Source of the DNA: Streptomyces alkaliterrae
Lineage (GTDB): Bacteria; Actinomycetota; Actinomycetes; Streptomycetales; Streptomycetaceae
Direction: 5' to 3'
NCBI RefSeq assembly: GCF_007097205.2
Contig: NZ_VJYK02000009.1
Coordinates: forward strand, 1 to 43,202
Length of the DNA stretch: 43,202 nucleotides
Part shown: piece after piece, positions 26,061-34,713 of the stretch
Position numbering within the stretch: the stretch's first letter is position 1
Layout of the letters: every line of letters starts with the position of its first letter
The notes under the pieces: generated by a model
Database searches by the model: none
What the model saw: the letters and a program-made list of their open reading frames with translations, nothing else
Told to the model about the DNA's origin: nothing
Program-made: the position numbers and the translations under genes

Positions 26061-28073
26061 ATGACTGAACGCAAGAGGGACCGTCCGTGGCTGATGCGGA
26101 CGTACGCCGGCCACTCCACGGCCGAGGCGTCCAACGAGCTGTACCGGCGCAACCTCGCCAAGGGCCAGACCGGCCTGTCGGTCGCGTTCGACCTGCCGAC
26201 GCAGACCGGCTACGACCCCGACCACGTGCTCGCGCGCGGCGAGGTCGGCCGGGTCGGTGTCCCGGTCTCGCACCTGGGCGACATGCGTCGGCTGTTCCAG
26301 GACATCCCCCTGGAGCAGATGAACACCTCGATGACCATCAACGCCACCGCCATGTGGCTGCTGGCGATGTACCAGGTGGTCGCCGAGGAGCAGGGCGCGG
26401 ACGTCACGAAGCTGCAGGGCACGACGCAGAACGACATCGTGAAGGAGTACCTGTCGCGGGGGACGCACGTCTTCCCGCCGGGCCCTTCCCTGCGGCTGAC
26501 GACGGACATGATCGCCTACACGGTGAACCACATCCCCAAGTGGAACCCGATCAACATCTGCAGCTACCACCTCCAGGAGGCCGGTGCCACGCCGGTTCAG
26601 GAGATCTCCTACGCGATGTCCACGGCCATCGCGGTGCTCGACGCGGTCCGGGACTCCGGCCAGGTGCCGCCCGAGCGCATGGGCGACGTGGTGGCGCGCA
26701 TCTCCTTCTTCGTGAACGCGGGCGTCCGCTTCGTCGAGGAGATGTGCAAGATGCGGGCGTTCACCCGGATCTGGGACAAGGTCACCCTGGAGCGCTACGG
26801 CATCGACAACGCCAAGCAGCGGCGCTTCCGGTACGGCGTGCAGGTCAACTCGCTGGGTCTCACCGAGGCGCAGCCGGAGAACAACGTCCAGCGGATCGTG
26901 CTGGAGATGCTGGCCGTCACGCTCTCCAAGGACGCCCGGGCCCGCGCGGTGCAGCTGCCGGCGTGGAACGAGGCGCTGGGCCTGCCCCGCCCCTGGGACC
27001 AGCAGTGGTCGCTGCGCATCCAGCAGGTCCTCGCCTTGGAGAGCGACCTGCTGGAGTACGACGACATCTTCGCCGGCTCGCACGTCATCGAGGCCAAGGT
27101 CGACGCGCTGGTCGCCGAGTGCCTGGCCGAGATCGACCGCATCCAGGAGATGGGCGGTGCGATGGCGGCCGTGGAGTCCGGCTACCTGAAGTCGCAGCTC
27201 GTCGCCTCGCACGCCGAGCGCCGGGCGCGGATCGAGTCCGGCGAGGAGAAGATCGTCGGGGTCAACGTCCACCAGGGCACCGAGCCGAACCCGCTGACCG
27301 CCGACCTGGACACCGCGATCATGACGGTGGACCCGGCGGTCGAGCAGCGAGTCGTCGAGGCGCTGGGCGACTGGCGGGACCGGCGTGACGAGCCGCGCGC
27401 CCAGGAGGCGCTGGCCGCGCTGAAGAAGGCGGCGGCCGGCGACACCAATCTGATGCCCGCCACGCTGGAGTGCGCCCGCGCGGGCGTGACCACCGGCGAG
27501 TGGGCGTGGGCGCTGCGGGACGTCTTCGGCGAGTTCCGCGCCCCCACCGGGGTGAGCAGCGCGCCGGTGGCGGTCAGCGCCGAGGAGGGCTCCACACTCG
27601 CCGCCGTCCGCCGCAAAGTGTCCGCCACCGCCGAGGAGCTGGGCTGCGGCAAGCTGCGGCTGCTGGTCGGCAAGCCGGGCCTGGACGGCCACAGCAACGG
27701 CGCCGAGCAGATCGCCGTACGGGCCAGGGACGCCGGCTTCGAGGTGGTCTACCAGGGCATCCGGCTCACGCCCGAGCAGATCGTCACGGCGGCCGTCGCC
27801 GAGGACGTGCACTGCGTGGGCCTGTCCATCCTCTCCGGTTCGCACGCCGAGCTGGTGCCCGACGTGCTGGAGAGGCTGCGCCGCGCCGGGGCGGGCGACA
27901 TGCCCGTCATCGTCGGCGGCATCATTCCGAACGCGGACGCCGAGGCGCTGCGGGCCGCCGGGGTGGCGGCCGTCTTCACGCCGAAGGACTTCGGCATCAC
28001 GGAGATCATCGGCCGTATCGTCGACGAGATCCGAACCGCTCACCAGCTCGACCCCCTGGAGGTCCTCGCATGA
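26061..28073 (+). CDS. ecm: B12-dependent (2R)-ethylmalonyl-CoA mutase (MeaA-like)
   Basis: 670 residues from ATG 26061, 9 bp after the ccr stop; an in-frame GTG at 26052 is an alternative. The N-terminal barrel domain (SVAFDLPTQTGYDPDH, MNTSMTINATAMWLLAMYQ) is joined to a C-terminal cobalamin domain with the base-off motif DXHXXG at Asp542, His544 and Gly547 (GLDGHSNG). It belongs to the methylmalonyl-CoA mutase superfamily; position between ccr and mcl identifies it as the mutase that makes methylsuccinyl-CoA. The stop overlaps the next start (ATGA). Confidence 0.95.
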   Translation: MTERKRDRPWLMRTYAGHSTAEASNELYRRNLAKGQTGLSVAFDLPTQTGYDPDHVLARGEVGRVGVPVSHLGDMRRLFQDIPLEQMNTSMTINATAMWLLAMYQVVAEEQGADVTKLQGTTQNDIVKEYLSRGTHVFPPGPSLRLTTDMIAYTVNHIPKWNPINICSYHLQEAGATPVQEISYAMSTAIAVLDAVRDSGQVPPERMGDVVARISFFVNAGVRFVEEMCKMRAFTRIWDKVTLERYGIDNAKQRRFRYGVQVNSLGLTEAQPENNVQRIVLEMLAVTLSKDARARAVQLPAWNEALGLPRPWDQQWSLRIQQVLALESDLLEYDDIFAGSHVIEAKVDALVAECLAEIDRIQEMGGAMAAVESGYLKSQLVASHAERRARIESGEEKIVGVNVHQGTEPNPLTADLDTAIMTVDPAVEQRVVEALGDWRDRRDEPRAQEALAALKKAAAGDTNLMPATLECARAGVTTGEWAWALRDVFGEFRAPTGVSSAPVAVSAEEGSTLAAVRRKVSATAEELGCGKLRLLVGKPGLDGHSNGAEQIAVRARDAGFEVVYQGIRLTPEQIVTAAVAEDVHCVGLSILSGSHAELVPDVLERLRRAGAGDMPVIVGGIIPNADAEALRAAGVAAVFTPKDFGITEIIGRIVDEIRTAHQLDPLEVLA

Positions 28074-29041
28074 CTGCCCCCGCTCCGGTCAACCGGCTGC
28101 GCCCCCGCCGCTCCTGCCTGGCGGTTCCGGGAAGCAACCCGCGCTTCCTGGAGAAGGCCCAGGGCCTGCCGGCCGACCAGGTCTTCCTCGACCTCGAGGA
28201 CGCCTGCGCGCCGCTGGCCAAGCCGGACGCCCGGCACCACATCGTGCGGGCCCTCAACGAGGGCGACTGGACCGGCAAGACCCGCGTGGTGCGGGTCAAC
28301 GACTGGACCACGCACTGGACCTACCGCGACGTGGTCACCGTGGTCGAGGGCGCCGGCCCGAACCTGGACTGCATCATGCTGCCCAAGGTGCAGGACGCCC
28401 AGCAGGTCGTCGCGCTCGACCTGCTGCTGACGCAGATCGAGAAGACGATGGGCTTCGAGGTCGGCCGCATCGGCATCGAGGCGCAGATCGAGAACGCCAA
28501 GGGCCTGATCAACGTCGACGACATCGCGGCCGCCTCGCCGCGCGTGGAGACGATCATCTTCGGCCCGGCCGACTTCATGGCGTCCATCAACATGAAGTCG
28601 CTGGTGGTCGGCGAGCAGCCGCCGGGCTACCCGGCCGACGCGTACCACTACATCCTGATGCGCATCCTGATGGCGGCCCGGGCGAACGACCTCCAGGCGA
28701 TCGACGGCCCCTACCTGCAGATCCGCAACGTGGACGGCTACCGCGAGGTCGCCAAGCGGGCGGCGGCGCTGGGCTTCGACGGCAAGTGGGTGCTGCACCC
28801 GGGCCAGGTCGAGGCGTCGAACGAGATCTTCTCGCCCTCCCAGGAGGACTACGACCACGCCGAGCTGATCCTGGACGCCTACGACTACTTCACCTCCGAG
28901 GCCGGCGGCAAGAAGGGCTCGGCGATGCTCGGCGACGAGATGATCGACGAGGCGAGCCGCAAGATGGCGCTGGTCATCTCCGGCAAGGGCCGCGCCGCCG
29001 GTATGCAGCGCACCTCCAAGTTCGAGCCGCCGACCGACTGA
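28070..29041 (+). CDS. mcl: HpcH/HpaI-CitE family lyase: L-malyl-CoA/beta-methylmalyl-CoA lyase
   Basis: 323 residues from an ATG overlapping the ecm stop, with GGAGGT at 28058-28063. Family features are RRSCLAVPGSNPRFLEKAQG, FLDLEDACAPLAK (metal Asp/Glu), IEAQIENAKGLIN and GKWVLHPGQVE. In the EMC pathway this enzyme splits beta-methylmalyl-CoA into glyoxylate and propionyl-CoA. A plain citrate-lyase-beta annotation is less likely given the operon. A 100-bp gap with a strong hairpin separates it from mch. Confidence 0.93.
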   Translation: MTAPAPVNRLRPRRSCLAVPGSNPRFLEKAQGLPADQVFLDLEDACAPLAKPDARHHIVRALNEGDWTGKTRVVRVNDWTTHWTYRDVVTVVEGAGPNLDCIMLPKVQDAQQVVALDLLLTQIEKTMGFEVGRIGIEAQIENAKGLINVDDIAAASPRVETIIFGPADFMASINMKSLVVGEQPPGYPADAYHYILMRILMAARANDLQAIDGPYLQIRNVDGYREVAKRAAALGFDGKWVLHPGQVEASNEIFSPSQEDYDHAELILDAYDYFTSEAGGKKGSAMLGDEMIDEASRKMALVISGKGRAAGMQRTSKFEPPTD

Positions 29042-29084
29042 CGGGCCCCCCTCCCGGGGCCTTCCCGGCCCTCACCCGGCCTTT

Positions 29085-29113
29085 CCCCGGGGCCGCCGGG
29101 CGCGGCCCCGGGG
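29085..29113 (+). terminator. Intercistronic hairpin between mcl and mch
   Basis: A perfect 12-bp GC stem (29085-29096 with 29102-29113, 5-nt loop) lies 29 nt upstream of mch inside an otherwise tightly packed operon. It could attenuate transcription or mark an mRNA processing or stability point. Confidence 0.5.
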
Positions 29114-29141
29114 CCGATACCGACCACCGGAGATTCACACC

Positions 29142-29666
29142 ATGCAGTTTGGCCGCACCTACGAGGAGTTCGAGGTCGGTGCCGTCTACAAGCACTGGCC
29201 GGGCAAGACGGTCACCGAGTACGACGACCACCTGTTCTGCCTGCTCACGATGAACCACCACCCGCTCCACATGGACGTCAACTACGCGGAGAAGACCACC
29301 GACTTCGGCCGCAACGTCGTCGTGGGCAACTACGTCTACTCGCTGCTGCTGGGCATGTCCGTGCCGGACGTCTCGGGCAAGGCGATCGCCAACCTGGAGA
29401 TCGAGTCGCTGCGGCACGTGGCGCCGACCTTCCACGGCGACACCATCTACGGCGAGACGACCGTGCTGGACAAGACGCCCTCGAAGTCCAAGTCGGACCG
29501 GGGGATCGTCTACGTGGAGACCAAGGGGTACAAGCAGGACGGCACGCTGGTGTGTGTCTTCCGCCGCAAGGTGATGGTGCCGACCGCCGAGTACATCGAG
29601 GCGCGCGGCGGGGAGCAGCCGGGCCGGCCCGAGCTGCGTGAGCCCGAGCCCAGGAAGGGGAAGTGA
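29142..29666 (+). CDS. mch: MaoC-type mesaconyl-CoA hydratase, single hotdog domain
   Basis: 174 residues. The hotdog/MaoC signature is LLTMNHHPLHMDVNYAEKTT followed by FGRNVVVGNYVYSLLLG. In the EMC pathway the enzyme adds water to mesaconyl-C1-CoA to give beta-methylmalyl-CoA. From memory the Rhodobacter enzyme is a double-hotdog protein of about 340 residues; this one is half that length, so it probably works as a dimer or larger assembly. The tail after about residue 150 is Pro/Glu/Arg-rich. It is followed by mcd with a 1-bp gap. A CGGAG ribosome site precedes the ATG. Confidence 0.9.
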   Translation: MQFGRTYEEFEVGAVYKHWPGKTVTEYDDHLFCLLTMNHHPLHMDVNYAEKTTDFGRNVVVGNYVYSLLLGMSVPDVSGKAIANLEIESLRHVAPTFHGDTIYGETTVLDKTPSKSKSDRGIVYVETKGYKQDGTLVCVFRRKVMVPTAEYIEARGGEQPGRPELREPEPRKGK

Positions 29667-29667
29667 C

Positions 29668-30873
29668 ATGGGACGTCTCGCGCGGACCGAGGGCCTGACG
29701 GACATCCAGGAGGAGATCCTGGCGACCGTGCGCGGCTTCGTCGACAAGGAGATCATCCCGGTCGCCACGGAGCTGGAGCACAAGGACGAGTACCCGACCG
29801 AGATCGTCGAGGGCCTGAAGGAACTCGGCATCTTCGGTCTGATGATCCCCGAGGAGTACGGCGGCCTCGGTGAGTCGCTGCTCACCTACGCGCTGTGCGT
29901 GGAGGAGATCGCACGCGGCTGGATGAGCGTGTCGGGCATCATCAACACGCACTTCATCGTCGCCTACATGCTCAAGCAGCACGGCACGCAGGAGCAGAAG
30001 GACCACTTCCTGCCACGTATGGCCACCGGCGAGGTGCGCGGCGCGTTCTCGATGTCCGAGCCGGCGCTCGGCTCGGACGTCTCGGCGATCTCCTCCAAGG
30101 GCGTGCGGGACGGCGACAACTACGTGCTCACCGGTCAGAAGATGTGGCTGACCAACGGCGGCTCCTCCAACCTGGTCGCGGTGCTCTGCCGCACCGACGA
30201 GGGCCACCCCGAGGGCACCGCGCCGCACAAGTCGATGACCACCTTCCTGGTGGAGAAAGAGCCGGGGTTCGGCGAGGTCAGGCCGGGCCTGACCATCCCC
30301 GGCAAGATCGACAAGATGGGCTACAAGGGCGTCGACACCACCGAGTTGATCATGGACGGGCTGCGAGTGCCGGCCGACCGGGTCCTCGGCGGCGAGACCG
30401 GGCGCGGCTTCTACCACATGATGGACGGCGTCGAGGTCGGCCGGGTCAACGTGGCGGCCCGCGGCTGCGGCGTCGCCCAACGCGCCTTCGAACTCGGCGT
30501 GTCGTACGCGCAGCAGCGCCAGACCTTCGGCAAGCCGATCGCCCAACACCAGGCGATCCAGTTCAAGTTGGCCGAAATGGCCACCAAGGTGGAGGCCGCG
30601 CACGCCCTGATGGTCGGCGCCGCCCGCAAGAAGGACTCCGGGCAGCGCAACGACCTCGAGGCCGGCATGGCCAAGTACCTGGCCTCCGAGTACTGCAAGG
30701 AGGTCGTGGAGGACGCGTTCCGCATCCACGGTGGCTACGGCTTCTCCAAGGAGTACGAGATCGAGCGGCTCTACCGCGAGGCGCCGATGCTGCTCATCGG
30801 TGAAGGAACCGCCGAGATTCAGAAAATGATCATCGGTCGGCGGCTCCTGGAGGAGTACCGACTCCAGGGCTGA
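29668..30873 (+). CDS. mcd: Acyl-CoA dehydrogenase: (2S)-methylsuccinyl-CoA dehydrogenase
   Basis: 401 residues from the ATG at 29668, after AAGGGGAAG. Standard acyl-CoA dehydrogenase motifs are FGLMIPEEYGGLG, AFSMSEPALGSDVSAIS, GQKMWLTNGGSSN and the C-terminal RIHGGYGFSKEYEIER and IGEGTAEIQ. It oxidises methylsuccinyl-CoA to mesaconyl-CoA with FAD, passing electrons to electron-transfer flavoprotein. Specificity is inferred from the operon, since sequence alone gives only acyl-CoA dehydrogenase. It is the last EMC gene and a hairpin follows. Confidence 0.92.
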   Translation: MGRLARTEGLTDIQEEILATVRGFVDKEIIPVATELEHKDEYPTEIVEGLKELGIFGLMIPEEYGGLGESLLTYALCVEEIARGWMSVSGIINTHFIVAYMLKQHGTQEQKDHFLPRMATGEVRGAFSMSEPALGSDVSAISSKGVRDGDNYVLTGQKMWLTNGGSSNLVAVLCRTDEGHPEGTAPHKSMTTFLVEKEPGFGEVRPGLTIPGKIDKMGYKGVDTTELIMDGLRVPADRVLGGETGRGFYHMMDGVEVGRVNVAARGCGVAQRAFELGVSYAQQRQTFGKPIAQHQAIQFKLAEMATKVEAAHALMVGAARKKDSGQRNDLEAGMAKYLASEYCKEVVEDAFRIHGGYGFSKEYEIERLYREAPMLLIGEGTAEIQKMIIGRRLLEEYRLQG

Positions 30874-30936
30874 TCGCCCCGTTTCGCCCTGGTTCGGGGT
30901 GAGATGAGGGTCACATCCGTCGCGCCCTTCCGCGCC

Positions 30937-30979
30937 TCCGAGCCCGGCGCCGACTTACCCAGTCGGCCCCGGGCTCGGA
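30937..30979 (+). terminator. Terminator after the EMC operon
   Basis: An 18-bp stem with one mismatch (30937-30954 with 30962-30979) and a 7-nt loop lies between mcd and psd. A TACCAT -10-like hexamer (30980-30985) immediately after it may serve psd. Confidence 0.75.
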
Positions 30980-31044
30980 TACCATCTCGGTAAAGCCGTG
31001 GTACTTCTGCATCTGCGCGGCACCCTCCGCTACGAAGGTCTTTC

Positions 31045-31689
31045 ATGCCCCACAGCTCTTCCTCCCCCCGCGCCGGCGTCCGCCTGGCGCGTGGCAGCTC
31101 CCCGTGGCTGCTGCCGACCGTCGCCACCGCCGCCGTGAGCCTTCTGCGCGCCCGGCGGTCCCGGAAGGCGGCGGCACTCGCCGTACCGGCGACCGCGCTC
31201 GCGGCAGGCATGCTGTGGTTCTTCCGCGACCCCGAGCGGGAGATCGCCCAGGGGCGGGTCATCTCCCCCGCCGACGGCGTGGTGCAGAGCATCATGCCGT
31301 GGAAGGACGGCCGGACCCGCGTCGCGATCTTCATGAGCCCGCTCAACGTGCACGTCAACCGCGCGCCGCTGGCCGGCACCGTGACCTCCGTGGAGCACGT
31401 GCCCGGCGGCTTCGTTCCGGCCTTCAACAAGGAGAGCGAGCACAACGAGCGAGTGGTGTGGCACTTCGACACCGAGCTCGGCGACATCGAGATGATCCAG
31501 ATCGCCGGTACCGTCGCGCGCCGGATCATCCCCTACGTGCCGGCCGGGACCAAGGTCGAGCAGGGCGAGCGGATCGGGCTGATCCGCTTCGGCTCGCGTG
31601 TCGACATCTACCTTCCCGAGGGGGTCGAGCCGGCCGTCGAGGTGGGCCAGACCACCACCGCTGGGGTGACTCGCATTGACCGCGATTGA
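31045..31689 (+). CDS. psd: Phosphatidylserine decarboxylase
   Basis: 214 residues, the short archaeal/actinobacterial form. A hydrophobic N-terminal segment with AALAVPATALAAGMLWFF anchors it to the membrane. ISPADGVVQSI and FMSPLNVHVNRAPLAG are family motifs. The self-cleavage site is Gly183-Ser184 (IRFGSRVD), where Ser184 becomes the pyruvoyl group. It makes phosphatidylethanolamine from phosphatidylserine. Its 3' end overlaps pssA by 14 bp, so substrate-making and substrate-using enzymes are coupled. Confidence 0.95.
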   Translation: MPHSSSSPRAGVRLARGSSPWLLPTVATAAVSLLRARRSRKAAALAVPATALAAGMLWFFRDPEREIAQGRVISPADGVVQSIMPWKDGRTRVAIFMSPLNVHVNRAPLAGTVTSVEHVPGGFVPAFNKESEHNERVVWHFDTELGDIEMIQIAGTVARRIIPYVPAGTKVEQGERIGLIRFGSRVDIYLPEGVEPAVEVGQTTTAGVTRIDRD

Positions 31690-32527
31690 GTCCGACGATC
31701 CGCGCACCTGGAGCGTGGACGAGGAGCAGGACGACGACGTCGAGATGCCGCTGTCGACGCGGCTCTCGATCGCCGACACCCTGACCCTCGGTAACGCCAC
31801 GTGCGGCTTCATGGCCGTCTACTTCACCACCACCGGCGTCCTCATCCCGCACCTCACCGGTGCCGAGGACAGCGGTATGGCCCGGCACAGCGCCGCGACC
31901 GCCGTGATGCTGATGCTGCTCGCGTCGATCTTCGACCTGTTCGACGGCATCGTCGCCCGCAAGCTGCGCAGCAGCGCGATGGGTGCCGAGCTGGACAACC
32001 TCTCCGACCTCATCAGCTTCGGGCTGGCCCCGGCCTACTTCGTGCTGGTGTGGGGCATGGTCGCCAGCGACGCCCACCAGCACGTCTCCGCGCTTGCCGC
32101 GATCGTGGTGCTACTGGCGGTGGTGCTGCGGCTTGCGAGATTCTCCTGCGTGACACTGCGGGAGGGCATCTTCCAGGGCATGCCGAGCCCCTTCGGCGCG
32201 CTGACGATCGTGTCGATCGTGCTGCTCGAGCTGCCGTTCATCCCGACGCTGCTGGCGATCGTGGGCACGGCGTGGCTGATGGTCTCCCGGGTGGAGTACC
32301 CGAAGCCGCGCGGACTGCTGGCACTGGCGATGCTCAGCTGGATCGTGCTGGCGATGGGCATGCTCGCGGCGTGGGCGTTCAACGCCCCCGGCGGTGAGCT
32401 GCTGCTCCAGACCGGCTGCTCGCTGCAGGTGGTACTGGGCGCGGTCATCCCGCTCTTCGCGACGGCGCGGCGGGTGAACGCGTTCCGCGACAACCGCCGC
32501 GAAGCGCGCCTGGCCGCCCGCGGCTGA
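31676..32527 (+). CDS. pssA: CDP-diacylglycerol-serine O-phosphatidyltransferase
   Basis: 283 residues from a TTG at 31676 inside the end of psd; an ATG at 31745 (MPLSTRLSIAD) is an alternative. The CDP-alcohol phosphatidyltransferase motif is complete: FDLFDGIVARKLRSSAMG followed by AELDNLSD, supplying the metal-binding Asp residues. About seven or eight membrane helices follow from residue 35 onward. It condenses CDP-diacylglycerol with serine. The acidic N-terminus is cytosolic. It ends before a perfect 44-bp palindrome. Confidence 0.95.
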   Translation: MTAIESDDPRTWSVDEEQDDDVEMPLSTRLSIADTLTLGNATCGFMAVYFTTTGVLIPHLTGAEDSGMARHSAATAVMLMLLASIFDLFDGIVARKLRSSAMGAELDNLSDLISFGLAPAYFVLVWGMVASDAHQHVSALAAIVVLLAVVLRLARFSCVTLREGIFQGMPSPFGALTIVSIVLLELPFIPTLLAIVGTAWLMVSRVEYPKPRGLLALAMLSWIVLAMGMLAAWAFNAPGGELLLQTGCSLQVVLGAVIPLFATARRVNAFRDNRREARLAARG

Positions 32528-32565
32528 CGCCCGGCCCCGAGCGGGCCGGAGGTTTCCCGACACAC

Positions 32566-32609
32566 GACGGTGGGGGTGGGAGGACGATCGTCCTCCCACC
32601 CCCACCGTC
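32566..32609. terminator. Perfect 44-bp palindrome downstream of pssA
   Basis: Two 22-bp arms (32566-32587 and 32588-32609) are exact reverse complements with no intervening bases, starting 39 bp after the pssA stop. It would form a very strong transcript hairpin and is most simply a terminator. Flanking CGACA (32558-32562) and TGTCG (32610-32614) can extend it past a small bulge. Confidence 0.8.
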
Positions 32610-33126
32610 TGTCGTCGTATCGACCTGCGCCGCCCCGGCGCTGTGCGCCGGCGCCGCGACACCGACGTCCGCGCTCCGGCCGCCGGCCTGGTGGCCGACC
32701 CGCCTGGTGGAAGGGCCGGCCCCCGGACCATGCCGGCTCCCGCCACGGTGACCCGCTGCGAGCGCGCCTGTCCCCAACGTCCCGAGACCGGGCCGCACAG
32801 GACCTGTCCGGCGGACCGGTGCCGCGGCAGAGACGCCTTCCGACGTCCGCTTCCTCGCGGCTACGGGTGAGGGAGCCGGCGCTGCCCCTGGCTGAAGGCC
32901 GGGGAGCGTCAGCGACCGACGAGCACCGCCGCCTTCGGCGTGTGAGTCCTCCGGACCAGCCCTGCCGTGCCTGCTGTGTGTGGGACCACTGGACCGCCGG
33001 CACCGGCATGCTCGGCCCCGTCCGCGCCCTCGCCGGCGTCGAAGGGCGAAGAGGCACGTCCCCGCCGAAAGGCGGGAGGAGCGGGCGCCCGGCACCGCGA
33101 CGCCGCTCCGATCCGCCGGACAGGCC
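32610..33126. other. 517-bp intergenic stretch with no recognised gene
   Basis: It lies between convergent pssA and the glycerate kinase gene. Open frames here are low-complexity Arg/Pro/Gly translations with no family resemblance. I see no RNA gene, repeat or clear promoter. Confidence 0.6.
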
Positions 33127-34269
33127 CTAGCCGGCCAGCCAGTCCTCGGCGAGGCGTTCCGCGACCTGCTCCAGCAGCGGGCCCGCCTGGCTCATTGATC
33201 GGGCCGGGTCGGACTCGATGAGGCTCAGCGGGTAGACGGCCCTGATGCCGGCGGCTCGGGTCTCCTCTTCGCCGATCGCCAGCCGGCCGCACACCGCGAC
33301 CACCGGCTTGCCGGCAGCCCGCGCGGCCGCGGCCACCCCGGCCGGCGCCTTGCCGTGCAGGGTCTGGAAGTCCATCGAGCCCTCGCCGGTGATCACCAGG
33401 TCCGCCCGTTCCAGGGCGGGGGCGAAGCCGAGCACGTCCAGCATGACGTCGATGCCGGGGCGGAAGGACGCGTCGAGACCGACCAGCGCGCCGTATCCGA
33501 TGCCGCCCGCGGCGCCCGCGCCGGGCGCCTGCGCACACTCGGCGGCACGCGGGCCGACCGTGTCGGCCAGAACGCGCGCGTAGTGCTCCAGCGCCGCGTC
33601 CAGCGTGGCCACGTCCGCCTCGCTCGCGCCCTTCTGCGGGCCGTAGACGGCGGCGGCGCCCTTCGGGCCGGTGAGCGGGTTGTCCACGTCGCTGGCCAGC
33701 ACGATCCGCACGTCCCGCAGCCGGGCGTCGAGCCCGGACAGGTCCGCCTCGGCCAGCGTGGCCAGCGCGCCGCCGCCCGGGCCGACCTCACGGCCGTCGG
33801 CGTCCAGCAGCCTGGCGCCCAGCGCCTGGAGCATGCCGGCGCCGCCGTCGGTCGTCGCGGAGCCGCCGACGCCGAAGACGATCGTGGTGGCGCCGGCCTC
33901 CACCGCCGCCAGCAGCAGCTCGCCGCTGCCGCGCGTGGTGGCCGTCAGCGGGGCGAGCCCGTCGGCGGGCAGCAGCTGCAGTCCGGACGCCTCGGCCATC
34001 TCCACCACGGCGGTGTCGCCGCGCAACGCGTAGGAGGCGGTCACAGGCGCGCCCAGCGGCCCGGTCACCTCCGCCTCCCGGCGTTCGAAACCGCCGGCGA
34101 CGGCCGCCGCCACGGTGCCGTCACCGCCGTCGGCCACCGGCAGCGCCTCGACCTCCAGGTCCGCGCGGACACGCCGAAGCCCGGCGGTGACGTGCTCGGC
34201 AACCTGCACCGCCGTGAGTGATCCTTTGAACTTGTCCGCGGCGATCAGCACGCGCCCCGTGTGCGTCAT
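33127..34269 (-). CDS. Glycerate kinase (GarK/GlxK family)
   Basis: 380 residues, the usual length. Signature segments are VLIAADKFKGSLTAVQVAEH, VADGGDGTVAAAV, TIVFGVGGSATTDGGAGMLQ, VLASDVDNPLTGPKGAAAVYGPQKG and the C-terminal ITGEGSMDFQTLHGKAPAGV. It phosphorylates glycerate with ATP to 2- or 3-phosphoglycerate. The EMC operon makes glyoxylate, from which glycerate can be formed, so a metabolic link is possible but unproven. The gene appears monocistronic, with long gaps on both sides. Confidence 0.95.
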   Translation of the reverse strand: MTHTGRVLIAADKFKGSLTAVQVAEHVTAGLRRVRADLEVEALPVADGGDGTVAAAVAGGFERREAEVTGPLGAPVTASYALRGDTAVVEMAEASGLQLLPADGLAPLTATTRGSGELLLAAVEAGATTIVFGVGGSATTDGGAGMLQALGARLLDADGREVGPGGGALATLAEADLSGLDARLRDVRIVLASDVDNPLTGPKGAAAVYGPQKGASEADVATLDAALEHYARVLADTVGPRAAECAQAPGAGAAGGIGYGALVGLDASFRPGIDVMLDVLGFAPALERADLVITGEGSMDFQTLHGKAPAGVAAAARAAGKPVVAVCGRLAIGEEETRAAGIRAVYPLSLIESDPARSMSQAGPLLEQVAERLAEDWLAG

Positions 34270-34713
34270 ACAGGTTCGTCCCTTGCTTGAGAACGGGTGG
34301 TCGCGCCGTGCCCGACCCTATCCGCCCACCGACAAGGTGACCACCGCCGACCACGCTCCGGACGGCGGCGACCGCGCTGCCGCGACGGCGCCGGGCGACG
34401 GCTGACACCGGCGGGACGAGGCGCGGCTGCGAACGCGGAATGCCCACACCCTCTCGGCAACGACGTACGCCGCAAGCCGCGGGCGGGGAGCCCCCTCGGA
34501 TCAGGCGCCCGCGTCAGCGCGGCGGCCGGGCCGAACGGCCACGTGAACACGCGGCCGGCGGCACAAGCGGTCGACAGACCGGGCGCTCGGCCGGACGGCA
34601 CCCAGCAGGGCAGGCCCACGACGGGCGGGACCGGCGAACGAGCGGCCAGAGGGCTGACCGGACGCGCGCCACGTGCGGGCGGCGGAGAGGCGGCGCCGCC
34701 GGGCGGCGCCTGC
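34270..34713. other. 444-bp intergenic stretch
   Basis: It separates two minus-strand genes: the start of the glycerate kinase gene and the end of the FAD oxidoreductase gene. A 7-bp GC hairpin (34692-34698 with 34704-34710) just after the oxidoreductase stop may be a weak terminator. I see nothing else. Confidence 0.5.

Noticed and set aside
24435..28043. A 1200-codon open frame antisense to ccr and ecm
   Set aside because: It mirrors the codon phase of the two well-identified genes on the other strand and its translation is low-complexity with no family resemblance; long antisense frames are expected in very GC-rich DNA.
31676..32527. Seven rather than eight residues between Arg and Gly in the PssA motif
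   Set aside because: The CDP-alcohol transferase motif tolerates seven or eight residues, and all metal-binding Asp residues are present.
32570..33130. Open frames in the gap downstream of pssA, possible hidden gene or decayed gene
   Set aside because: Translations on both strands are Arg/Pro/Gly-rich without recognisable motifs, and no ribosome site supports a start.
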